Source: Diabrotica undecimpunctata (Eukaryota; Arthropoda; Insecta; Coleoptera; Chrysomelidae). From it: a stretch of DNA of 64,000 nt. A model generated the notes under the pieces. It did not search any database, was not told the DNA's origin, and worked only from the letters and a program-made list of their open reading frames with translations. Shown piece after piece: positions 53,545 through 64,000 of this stretch (position 1 is the first letter of the stretch; each line of letters opens with the position of its first letter). Location: positions 13,951,230 to 14,015,229 of the forward strand of contig NC_092803.1 of assembly GCF_040954645.1 (NCBI RefSeq). The letters run 5' to 3'. Position numbers and translations under genes: made by a program.

Positions 53545-56500
53545 CATCCATGATTTACGACGCCAGAACCCTACGGTGTTGCCAAAACATCACAATAGTT
53601 AATAAGTGAGTAATTTTTTAAATGTCAACTATTTAAGAATACGATACACTAGTCAATTAAATTTTTAAAATGTACTTAAATAAGTAAAAAAACTCAAAGG
53701 TTTTATAAACTTAATAAACCTAATGCTAATAATAATATATAATTAACGAATTGACTAATGTGACTAACATTTTACCACCGGTTTGGTGGTTCTGACAGCT
53801 CTCTTCATTTTTCCATGACCAAAATATTGTTTCATTTTGGATGATCCATGTTTCATAAAAAGAAAACAAAATTTCGCAATATAATTTCTTAAAATAAAGT
53901 TCTCTTTACTGCAATATTAGGCAGCTTCATGACTCTACTCCTTGGAGAATCTTTTTTCATCTGAAATCTAATTCGTTTAATAACCTTCATAAGGTTATAA
54001 TGGTACCATTTGTAACGAGTCCGTTACTTAAATAATCGTTTACCTTTTTTTTGTGACTGGAATCTTTTAATTTAATTCTAAATTAAATTCATATTGAAAT
54101 ATTCTTAAACTAAATATTTAAATAACTCCCAGTAAATCTTATTTTCTAAGGTTGGCATTAAACCGCGCCACCAGTGGTAAGATTCTGAAAGTACATCCAC
54201 TCGACGACTTGTAGAACCTTAACAGGTACTTGTCAACTGGATGTGATCGAAGAAAGATCGTTTCGATCAGAATAGTAGCGGCTGGGAAGTGCCATTTTTC
54301 CCGAATTAAGTTTAAGTTTATTTTATTGTCAAGAGCTGTTCGTTTTAGAAGAAATCATTTGAGTTATTTTGTTGTTTGTACGAGGATACTTTCAGTTGGG
54401 TCACCCTAGCCGGTAAGATGAAATTACAAATAAATTATAAGGAAAAATCCTTCATATCATCCGCCATTGTTAGTAAAATTCAGATCTATTTTAATTTCTT
54501 CTTTGACAGGTATTTCATATATTTTATACATGTCGTATTTCACCTTATTTCATTAAGGAAAATGTTTTATACCTAAATAAATTATAAGTATTAGATTCTA
54601 TTTCTATCTCAAATTTTTATTTCCTTTCAAGAGTGAAAGCAAACAATTATTTATTTCAATTTCATACCGTTTAAACCGGCTAATATCTCTTTTTTTTTCT
54701 ATTCTATAATATATAAAGATCATGCTTTCCGTTAAAACTATCTATTTAATATATCCATACATTATAAAAACATTGTCACACCATTCGAAGGTCACTATTT
54801 ACCGAAAACCATTAAGGTTTTTATTTCAATTTAAGGTCACTTGTTGACATTTCTTGTATCGCTTTTCAAAGTTGATAAACCTTGTGTTTTTCCTTACCTT
54901 TTGTACGTACAAAGAACATGAAGTAACACAATTGTTCCTTTTTAGCCTACTCCCAGAATCCAGTTGCAAGTCAGGGGAAGAAATCTTTTTAGTTTTTTTT
55001 TTGGGTTGTACTTACTAAGGACAAGGGGAAGAAGTTTTAAGTTCACTGGTTTTTATTGGAAATTTAAGAAGAATTTTAAGTTGACTTATTTGTCTAAGAG
55101 TACCTGATACAGAGAATCCAGGTTTGGTGTACCTTTTACCACCGGATCATCTTAAAGGGCAACCTACGGAAACCAGCAGGAAGAACTTACTTTTATTTTT
55201 GTTTCTCATTCAATTATTTTAAATAACTTTTGCTACGTCCTCTTCAAGGTTTTAACTTTTGGTTCACTTTTAATTTAAATATATATCCTTAATAATAAAT
55301 ACCTTCAATTTCTTAAAACATTAATCATTGTAACTTAATTTAATTATTTATTGTCTACCAAGGGATGAGGTTATAACTCTCCCTTGAATTTCTCTTTGTT
55401 AGGTTATCGTGTGCACACATATCCAGAGAGTTTTCACTTGAAAACCTAAACGATTCTTGAACGAAAACTAAACTATTAGTGAGTAGTATATAATTATATT
55501 TATTATTTATACATTATTATTGGATATAACTTTTGTCACGATTTGAAATTAAGGGGTATATCAGGGGCAAATTGTTTTATAATTATATTCAGGGATTTTA
55601 CTGTAAATATAGCTAAGTTAATTGTACATAAGAGGTGGTGGGTAGTATATAAGCATTTAAAATAGTCTGTACCTAAGTTTGGTAATTATTAAAGTTGTGG
55701 TTAAAATTTAATATTTCAATTAGTACCTATTTTTCATATTTCAGCAATACAAGATATCTTGGAAGAAAACATTTAACTTCCTGGCGCCCAAGTATTCATT
55801 AGAGCAACTTTTATCTTTCATCTGTTTATTTCTTGGTGGTTTTCTTGTCATTAGTTCTTATATCTTACGGTCTCTGTAGGGCATGCAAATTGGCCGAATC
55901 CTTCTTTGAGTGTCAAGTGGTCATTCTCCTGCATAGTCGCTAGCCAACACTTAATTCTGCTATATTTTAAAATTCATATTTACCCTTTATTTATTTCTTT
56001 TACATAATTTATTTCTATCTAATCCCTTCTATCTTCCGTTATTCCACATATTAGTTCGTTGGTGTATCAAGGTACATTTTAGAGTTCACCCTTTTGCTAC
56101 ACTGGATAGAGTCACCCAGACTCCTTAGCACATTTTTGTTACACATTGACCATCTGCTTCTTAACCAAATTGTCTCTTAATAATTTTAAAGTTACATGCT
56201 TTTCTACAAAAAAAACACTTTAATTCAATAAACATTTCTGATGAGCAATCATTCTGTCTACATTTGATAATTTGTCAAAGTTCTTACTTGTCTTGTACAT
56301 GTCGCAAACATCAAGAATACCACTGACATTCAACTCTTCTGTGTTAGTTTGTCTTTTTGTAATACCGTTTTTTAGGAGGTGATTTTAAAAGTTTATCATT
56401 TTTAACAGCTTGAGAAATATTAAAAACAGTAGATACATTTAATTTTAAGACTACTTCAACACAATAAAATATATAAGAAAACATTTTAATACAAAATTAT

Positions 56501-57670
56501 TTATTCTGAATTCTTTAACGTACCTTTTAGAGCATTTATTAATAAAAACGACCCGCCAATATTTCTTTTTAAAAAATAATTTATTAAAGCTTACCAACTA
56601 TTATTAGCTTTCTATAGAAAGGCTACTTAGTTGTTTTTGGTATAGCACAATCACAATACATAAGAATGATTAGTTTTTAAGGCTATTAAGCTAAATTTAA
56701 TTAATGTATTTCTAAAAACAATAATCAAATTGTATAAAACATTAAAACAAACAAAATTCTTACTCTAAAAAAGCAACAATACTGTAAACAATTTTGCCAA
56801 ACACTGAATTGTCATTTAAATTTGAACTATTCCCGTATCAGTGGCGTACGATTGTCTAATCTATTTAATTAAAATTATTATTTTGTAGAGTATTAAACTG
56901 AAACAGTTATTTCATAAAATTTATATTAATAACAACAAATATGTTTGGTTATTTAATCAATATAATTCTAAAATTCCCAGTATAATCATGATTACATTTT
57001 CTGATTATTATACCATGTTGACGCCTATGAAAGATCGAGCAGTTCCGTATGGGTGTCGTATTATTAGATGCGTTAGAGAAATTTGAATTCTAAGATTAAT
57101 GTTCTGGAAATTTTAAATACAAGTGACGTCTCTTTGTATAAATCGTGACGTGCAACGTTTTTACTTTAAAAAATAGGATAGGTACCACGATGAACAATCA
57201 CTACATTATTGAAACAAATGTGGGACATGAAAAGTTTGATATTTTTATATTAAAAAGAAGTAAAAATAAAATAAATGTTCTTTTTATGCAAAAAATAAGC
57301 TTTATTAAATTTAATTTCTTTTAAAACGTGTTATATAAACATCATTACCTTTAGTCAGAATCCCCATTTACGCCAAGTGCTTTAATGCCTATAAAATATG
57401 AATTACTATAACCATAACCGATAATATTGTTTAATACGTCTAGACACTTCAGTCTCTAGAGGGTTTTGCATTATAGGATTTTTACCCTTTTTATGAAACA
57501 GAAATGGAAAAAACTCCTACTTGAGAAAATGAGTAAGATATCAGATCATTTGATCCAGCATGAGTAACATATAACTCAATATTACAATATGTAATAACAA
57601 CTTTAGAAACTATGCCGTCAATTTTTATCGGTACAGGTGACTACACAGATAAGGTAAATTTACCACTCAA
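53545..57670. other. Long stretch with no recognisable gene
   Basis: AT-rich. Small palindromes (accaccggtttggtggt near 53775) and T-rich runs occur. A TGGCGCCCAAG at 55786 resembles a retroviral-type primer binding site, and a TATA-like agtatataagc lies near 55646, but no LTR pair or coding sequence supports an element. The 66-codon frame at 54376-54576 looks accidental. Confidence 0.45.
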
Positions 57671-57684
57671 GGGGGCATTTTGGT

Positions 57685-57722
57685 GGTAAAGAACATCCCA
57701 GAGGTACTTTTCAGTGCGTCAT
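57685..57722 (+). repeat. Inverted-repeat partner of 59734-59780
   Basis: aaagaacatcccagaggtac and the following bases to cagtgcgtca are the reverse complement of the block at about 59734-59780, except that a 13-bp piece (agagcatattcc type) is missing here. The two lie about 2 kb apart. Confidence 0.75.
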
Positions 57723-58024
57723 TAATTATGACGTCATATAATCAATTAGGTGTGTCGAGAATTATTTCATGTAATTAGTGAAGAATCTGACAGATGCCAG
57801 GATCGTACTTAGCGACAGGTGAAAAGCTTGTGGAATTACTAGTATTTTTAATGCATCTGAGTAGATTTGTTTATTATAAAATATGTTAAGATATATTTTT
57901 TTTTTGTAATGGGGGTAATCTCGTATATTAATAAAAATAAAAAGTAAACAATATTGTTTATTAAATTTATAAATATGGAAACATTTAAAATTGACGACAA
58001 AATGATTAATTTATTGAATTTTTG

Positions 58025-58965
58025 TATCTTCTTCTTCTCAAGGGGCTGTCTGAGCGTCGAAAGTTGGCAATCATCACAGCAATTTTTAATTTTAAGACTG
58101 CGGCTCTAAATAATTCGTTATTACATGAGTTAAGTCTCCTTCCTGTTGATTTTTTTCTCCGGATTTTCATTGCATAATGACCTGGAGTATTAGATATTTA
58201 TCTCCTCTCATCAAATGACCACCCATATATCCCACTTTTCTCCTCTTAATTGTTAGTACTTCTCTTTCCTTATGCATACGTCAAATTACCTCAACGTTGG
58301 TTATTCCATCTACCCATGAGATCTCTAGTACTCTTCGGTACATCCGCATCTCGAATGCCTTCAGTCTCCTCACGTCAATTTTCTTCAGTGTCCACACTTA
58401 GCATATAGCACCTCAGCAGTCGTATTTTCAACTTAAGATTTAAGTTTCTACAGCAGAGAAGCCTCTGTATTCTTGTAAATGCACTTCTGGCCTGTTCGAT
58501 TCTGATTCGTATTTCTTGAGAGCTGTCATTGTTTTCATTAATAGTTGTATATAGGTATTTGAATTCTCTTACTATTTCAATAGGCTGATTCTGTACATAT
58601 ATCTCACGAATGTCCTGAGTTGTCTTTGTTATTATCATATATTTCTTGCTCTATTGAGTGATGCTCCATATTCTTCTTCGCTTACTGCGGTCAGTAGGTA
58701 TTCATGTAATTCGGCTAAAAGAACTGTATTATCAGCGTATCTCAGGGTATTTATGATCATGTCATTAATTCTAATGCCTACATTTCGTTAATCCATTGCC
58801 TTACTTAATATGTCTTCCGAGTATATATTAAATAATACTGGTAAATATATACACCCTTGTGGAACAACTCTTTGTACTTCTATTTCTACTGATGTTATGT
58901 CTTCTATTCTCACTACTGCTTTTTGGCTATAGTATAAGTTACATAAAAAAGATTGTTTTCAAAAA
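58025..58965 (-). pseudogene. RTE-like LINE copy E, reverse transcriptase second half to 3' end
   Basis: The minus strand reads YYSQKAVVRIEDI, PQGCIYLPVLFNIYSED and LRYADNTVLLAE, where the YADD second Asp is Asn. The open frame 58638-58375 holds NQPIEIVREFKYLYTTINEN and RLLCCRNLNLKLKIRLLRCY. The tail has RLKAFEMRMYRRVLEISW, GYMGGHLMRGDKYLILQ and ends at the GAA-rich 3' tail (cttcttcttctc at 58029). Several stops and a mutated active site mark it as dead. No target duplication was clear. Confidence 0.85.
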
Positions 58966-59733
58966 TTTATAAGGTAACTTATAAAAAATTAATTACATAA
59001 ATAAAATATAATTCTAATCATCAAAACTATTTATTCACTAATGCGTAATAATAGGAGTTTATTGAAAACACTGAACAGTAGAATTTGAATATCAGTGTAA
59101 TAGAAAATTATAGAAAAATACTGCCAGTGGAGAGTTTCTTTAACGATATGTCCTTAGACGAATTCATGGTGAAAAATTTCGACCATAACCTAGCAAAACA
59201 TTAATTAGAGAAGAAATTTCTAACGCTTCAGAAACACGCTGAAATAAACAGTAAATAAAACAATTTTATTTTCAGGGTAATAAAATACTTAATTAATAAT
59301 TAAATACTTTACGAACAGCAAAATTGGTAATAATGTTTGTCCAGCTTCCTTTTCCAATTAAAAATATCTAAGTAATTTTAATATTATTACTTGTGCTTTT
59401 TCCGTATATCTTCCCATCTTTGCCCTACACAAATACAAATAAACACCCAATACTATGTACAAATACTGACCTGAACGACAGCCGTCACCTGCTGTTCAAC
59501 ACTTGGAAAGAATAGCCAGCATGGACGAAGTTTTACGACAACTGTCAGTAATAGGCAAATTTGATTGGCTAGAGAAAGCGTACATCTAAATATCAACGAA
59601 TCAAACGTAGGTTAGGAAAGAGCCGCTTATGTATGTAAGCTTATTCTAACGCTGCAATATAGTTCTGTTTAATCACGGAACTACCGCTTTTTCCGTCACA
59701 CCCAACTTAATGCATTAGAAAGAAATCGAAAAA
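58966..59733. other. No recognisable gene
   Basis: AT-rich spacer. Confidence 0.5.
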
Positions 59734-59780
59734 CTGTGACGCACTGAAAAGTACCTCTGGAATATGCTCTGGGATGTTCT
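59734..59780 (-). repeat. Inverted-repeat partner of 57685-57722
   Basis: tgacgcactgaaaagtacct followed by ctggaatatgctctgggatgttcttt-type sequence is the complement of the block at 57685-57722, with an additional 13 bp. The similarity does not extend clearly beyond these limits. Confidence 0.75.
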
Positions 59781-59810
59781 TTAATACAAAAAAGATGACC
59801 TGTGACCTAA

Positions 59811-60132
59811 TGCCGTACAAAAATATTGGTACCAGTGACAGGGAAAATCTTTGATTTTCGGAAAATTTTAACCCCATTTTCGGCAATTTGATACACTACG
59901 GCATTTATACACATAGTTTCATAGTTTACACCACTCTATTTTTAAGTACTACAAATAAGGTGATTTATTTGGTTGCATAAAACAATTTTGGACATGCCGT
60001 ACATTTTTCACGGTACATGTGCTTATGAGAGGAAAATTAATTTCCCTCTGATAAGTGGAAAATATTTCTGTACGGCATTAATATATTTTGTTAATATTGA
60101 CATTAATTATAAACAAAAACAAAATGCCGTAC
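59811..60132. repeat. Cluster of TGCCGTACA motifs
   Basis: The 9-mer occurs at 59811-59819, 59995-60003 and 60124-60132 on the plus strand and at 60069-60077 on the minus strand; a related tacggcatt lies near 59898. The first and last share atgccgtacaaaaa. The spacings (184, 74 and 55 bp) are irregular. Confidence 0.6.
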
Positions 60133-60625
60133 AAAAACAAGGGTTTTAAATGGCTTTAAAAGTATTAGTCCTAGTACTAGTCCAGGATGTGAGGCCGCTT
60201 CCGTAGGAAAAATGTTTCTGATTCTTGTGTAAAAATGTACCCATTAAACAAATCAGACGGTTAAAATTATTACGCAAAAATTTTTTGAACAATTTTTTAA
60301 ACAAATTCCAAAAATAACCGGTTTTTGCTCCAGGAAACACTTTTTTAGGTTTCTTAAGCCATATTAAACAAAAATTTTTATAATGTCACTTATCTCTAAA
60401 GTTAAGAGTTTTCAAGTTGCGATCCCGACACCTCAAGCGACGACCCAGCATCTCTCGTTCCATCCCATTGATCAACTTTTACGATTGGTAGGGACCAATA
60501 ACCTAGCAAGACTCCCAAGAGCAACTTGGACACAGCCGCTGCTGGAAATAAGGTACATTGAAAGTCTATTGGGTAAACAATAGATTAAAGAGTTCAATAA
60601 TTACATCAATAATATCTTAATCAAT
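60133..60625. other. No recognisable gene
   Basis: The 66-codon plus frame at 60383-60583 is unassigned and probably accidental. Confidence 0.45.
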
Positions 60626-60629
60626 GAGT

Positions 60630-61110
60630 TTTATTAATTTAGTACATCATCTGGTCCAGTAACTTTGCAATCTTTTGTGTTTTTGATGGCATAGATATCT
60701 TCTTCCTGCAATATTGGTGGTCCCATAACCTCTGTAATTTCTAATGGCAGTTCTTCTCTGCCATCACTAGTTGTTGGATTTAATTGGTCCAGTGACACAA
60801 TATCCCCTTCACATCAGTAATAATATTCATCATTTCTATGATTTTGTTGTCTAATTTAAAGCTATTATACTTTTTATCCAGATCTTATATATCCCTGCAT
60901 CTGTCGGAGAGCGACCTCTCTTTTGCCTCACAAATTATCTTTCTGATGTTTCTTTGAATGTCCTTGTATTTATTCAGATTTTGCTGTATGTTTTCTTCAT
61001 TCTTTCATAAGTTTAAGAACTTCTACCTGTCGTATAAGATTCTCTTTTTTCTCCAAGTGGTTTGAGGGTTTCTTTTCCAACTGATACAAGGGCATGTTGA
61101 TTTTTTTCTA
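60630..61110 (-). pseudogene. LINE fragment, linker and reverse transcriptase start
   Basis: The minus strand reads GDIVSLDQLNPTTSDGREEL, LEITEVMGPPILQEEDIYAI and NTKDCKVTGPDDV, the first reverse transcriptase block (KNGKAxGPDxI pattern) preceded by the usual linker. Further upstream in minus sense a basic, stop-ridden segment follows. Decayed. Confidence 0.6.
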
Positions 61111-62740
61111 ATTTATGGTCAATACTTAATTAGGGTATCCGCATCAACTTGCTTAACTTTATGTGAGTTTATTGTGTTAACTTTAAATAAGAGTTGTGAG
61201 AGAGCATCAATATTAGATCATAGTACTGAACAAAGTTATAAACAGTTTTTGCAGATGCCATCAGTTCAATATAATTTTTTTTATGTTAGAGAAGGTATTT
61301 TCAATGTCTGAATACTCTTTCTATTAATTTACCATTTTTACTGGAAATACTAAAATTTTAATTTAAAATATGTTTCCTTTAACGAACTCATTTCCACTTT
61401 GGAAATGTTTATTCTATTAGCATCAGATCCTGCACGATTTGACCAAAGTACCACCAATGCAACCAAAGAGCAGTATTAATCCCACAACCGCTTATATTTT
61501 TCTCTATAGCTTAGGATTCCTACAGTAAGGACTGTCCTGTAAGCCAATGTATTGTTGTCTGTATCTCGCTACGATAAGGCACGTACATTATATAAAAAGT
61601 ATAAATCATGAGTGAAACATGATATATATCATAAAAACGAAAGTAGGGAACAGACCACTTTAGGAAAACCCTTTAAAAGTTGGCCAAATAGATAACAATT
61701 ACTGTCACAAAGATGACTACAGCCTTAAGATCAAGCAAGAACAGTCTTAAGGCCTAATATGAGAATAAGTAGAGAAAAACCAGAAGAAGAAGTATTAGAA
61801 TAAAAATAAGAAAAAGTAGGAGCAGAAAAAAAGAATATATAGTTTCTCCGTTCTATCGTATAAACATCTAGCGATATCACCCTGCCCTTTCGCTGGTAAG
61901 TAGCGGAAATTTAAGAAAAAATAGGTCTACCAAAAAACATGGCCCTTTTGGCTCAAAAGACCCTTCCTCAGTTTTATATATGTTCGTGGAAAAAGTATTC
62001 TTAAAATGTGATATGTTTTTTGCCTTTTTAAATATTGTCCAATGAATTCTAAAATCTAATTAAAACAAATCAACATGGTTAACTCGGATTTTCGACACGA
62101 ACGAACTTAGGTATGCTCAAGGGCATAGACGTCTGCTACTACACCAACTTTATCGGGAAATTGTAAATTTCCCTCACGTTATCAGAAATATCCAAATTTT
62201 ACACGATTTTCTCGTGTTTGCTGAGCTCCTTAGTTTTGATTTATGATATAGTACGAAATAATATACAGACTGGATATTTATATTGTTCTTTTAAAAATAC
62301 TTGTTTCAATTATGTTTTTACTGAATTCTCTGACTCAGTTAAAAGTCTGATGGAGTTTTATTGAAATATTAGTTTCTGTAGAGAACAAGCAAATCTCAAG
62401 AACAGATAAAAAGCTCTTCCTCCTTTTTATTTTTGTCGATAGTCCCCTAAAACAAATAGTCTTTTTAATCATGACAGAATTGTTCAATCTCTTCTTAGTC
62501 GACATAGTCTTGTGTGGGTGATGCAATACATTCTATTACATTGTTGTTTACAGTTGTATCATTAATATTGTCGAAGTAATTAAACTTGGATTGGAAAAAG
62601 GATGCTCAGAAATTGGGCGATAACATCAGTAAGTCAAAATTAGAGATGAAATTGCCTCATAGACAACTTCAGTGTCACAATCAGTAAGACAACTTTAGCG
62701 TTACTATCAGTAAATACTCATCATCCTAGCCATTCTTCTC
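61111..62740. other. Mostly featureless; two weak Penelope-type hairpins
   Basis: At about 61386-61412 a hairpin (tttccactttggaaa) recalls the Penelope terminal hairpin. At about 61938-61975 the minus strand reads CTGAGGAAGGGTCTTTTGAG followed by CCAAAAGGGCC, which resembles a degraded hammerhead (CTGANGA, hairpin, then AAAA instead of GAAA). No gene is recognised. Confidence 0.35.
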
Positions 62741-62749
62741 GTCACAACT

Positions 62750-63261
62750 TCTTCTTCTTTAGGTGCCGTCTTCTTAGCGAAGGTTGGCGATGACCTCTGC
62801 AAAGTCTTCCCTATTTTGGTCTTTCCTTATTAAACTTTGAAAGTCTAATCCTGTCCAATCATTGATGTTGCGCAGCCAGGTCATTTGTCGTCTACCCGGG
62901 CCGCGTCTGCCTTCTATTTTCCCTTCTATAATAAGCTGAAGGAAGTTATACCTGTGCTGCCTAAATATGTGTCCAAGATAAGACGTTTTGCGCTTCTTGA
63001 CAATTTCTGTGATTTCACGTTCTCTATTCATACGCCTTAAAACTTCTTCATTTCTAACGCGGTCGGTCCATGGAATTTTCAGCATACGACAAAATACCCA
63101 CATCTCAAAGCTCTCTAAACGTCCTAACGAGTTGACTGTTAACGTCCAAGCTTCCACGCCGTGTAATAAATAGGACACTATATACATAACACTTTATCAT
63201 GCGGTATCGTAGGGACAAATCAAGATTACGGGTAGTGAGTAACTGTTGCATCTTTAAGTTT
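62750..63261 (-). pseudogene. RTE-like LINE copy F, 5'-truncated, 9-bp target duplication
   Basis: The minus strand encodes KMQQLLTTRNLDLSLRY, then after a frame change YLLHGVEAWTLTVNSLGRL, ESFEMWVFCRMLKIPW, SYLGHIFRQHRYNFLQLI and RRGPGRRQMTWLRN, ending with ANLR and a GGCACC-type 3' end with a GAA-rich tail. The flanks gtcacaact at 62741-62749 and 63262-63270 are identical. The last 137 codons are open (63187-62774). Confidence 0.88.
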
Positions 63262-63270
63262 GTCACAACT

Positions 63271-64000
63271 AATAGGGTCAAAACAAGGATAAAATAAGAT
63301 AAGGTTCAAAACTGAAATAGGAACCATTAAGGAAATGACCTCATCATTTTACGGATAATAATTGAATCCGGAATGTGGTTTTTATACAAATCACAAAGAA
63401 GTGTTCACTATACGTTAGCAAAATTCCAAAAGAGTCAAAATAAGATAGAGAAGGCTTTGAATCGTAAGTGCTTCAATTAAGAGTAGCACCAGAACTATCT
63501 AAGCTATTTAAAAAACGTGGTCTCAAAGTCAACATACCAAATATTAAGTCAAAGGAGACGGCGGTAGGTAACTTCTCCTTCGCGTAGACCATACCAAGAA
63601 CGCCACAGTAGGCGGCACCAAGTTCTTTTACCTCCGCTTACATAAACATAATAGCTCCTCCGGTCCAACTTCTTTCTCGGTGCCCAGAAGAAAAGTGTTC
63701 TAAATTCCCTCTCCGCGGTACCACACGAAGGGGTGTCTCCTTTTTTAGCTCGTAGAAAGGGATCAGCCAATCGCTGATCTATAATGATTGAAAACTTAGA
63801 TATTATTTTAAAATTACTATGGGCAAAAACGAAAAAAAAAACGAATTGAAAAGAGGCACAGCGATCGCTTTCTACTAAGGGCAATTTTTTCTTGTTTTAG
63901 CTTGGACAATTGTCATTCAGCCAGCCAATTGGTTGTGTAAATAAACATTTTTAGTATTTTTCTCGTTCGAAATTCTATAACGCAAATCACTATGTTGTTG
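63271..64000. other. Unassigned sequence; GC-richer 63545-63760
   Basis: A 111-codon minus frame (63884-63549) spans a stretch of more balanced base composition, but the peptide matches no family I know. The right end (63890-63990) contains AATAAAC. An LTR or a 5' region is possible but unproven. Confidence 0.35.

Noticed and set aside
55786..55796. TGGCGCCCAAG resembling a retroviral-type primer binding site, with a TATA-like box upstream
   Set aside because: The sequence just before it does not end in CA, no LTR pair was found, and no gag or pol coding follows.
63549..63884. 111-codon minus-strand open frame
   Set aside because: Lies in GC-richer sequence, but the peptide shows no recognisable domain; kept only as unassigned sequence.

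Overview
This is AT-rich eukaryotic DNA, almost certainly from an insect with a large, repeat-dominated nuclear genome. The relevant signs are RTE/BovB-like LINEs, other APE-type LINEs, an I-type LINE with an RNase H domain, Penelope-like elements, Ty3/Gypsy and Tc1 elements, long (TA)n tracts and no operons. A beetle is a reasonable guess, but the sequence alone does not prove it. I found no complete host gene. The only host candidate is a possible terminal exon at 439-516.

Layout. 0-5 kb: a 210-bp palindrome made of Penelope-type termini, decayed LINE pieces and RTE copy A (3750-5270). 5-12 kb: mostly featureless, with two Gypsy integrase pieces (8440-8745 and 9735-9990). 12-15 kb: RTE copy B, interrupted by another LINE that has a 17-bp target duplication. 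16-20 kb: a Penelope-like element with a GIY-YIG domain, flanked by its terminal hairpin repeat and broken by two RTE insertions that each have target-site duplications. 20-24 kb: a 396-bp repeat carrying two hammerhead ribozyme motifs on the minus strand, then a decayed DDE-type transposase. 24-42 kb: a pile-up of LINEs from at least three families in both orientations, including one split by a Tc1 element (37737-39306). 43.5-44.7 kb: a young, internally deleted Ty3/Gypsy element whose pol reading frame continues into a TARG1/OARD1-like macrodomain and a CCCH zinc finger. 48-51 kb: an I-type LINE with an RNase H domain. 51.6-53.5 kb: a young, 5'-truncated RTE copy with an open 630-codon frame and a 13-bp target duplication. 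53.5-64 kb: mostly unannotatable AT-rich DNA with a few LINE tails.

There is no gene cooperation in the pathway sense, because the window is a layered record of insertions. The two most notable items are the Gypsy-borne macrodomain plus CCCH extension and the pair of well-formed hammerhead ribozymes in a tandem repeat. Nearly all other coding matter is broken retrotransposon sequence. The RTE copies share a recognisable 3' end (a GGCACC-like motif followed by a GAA-rich tail), and four of them have target-site duplications that can be read directly.
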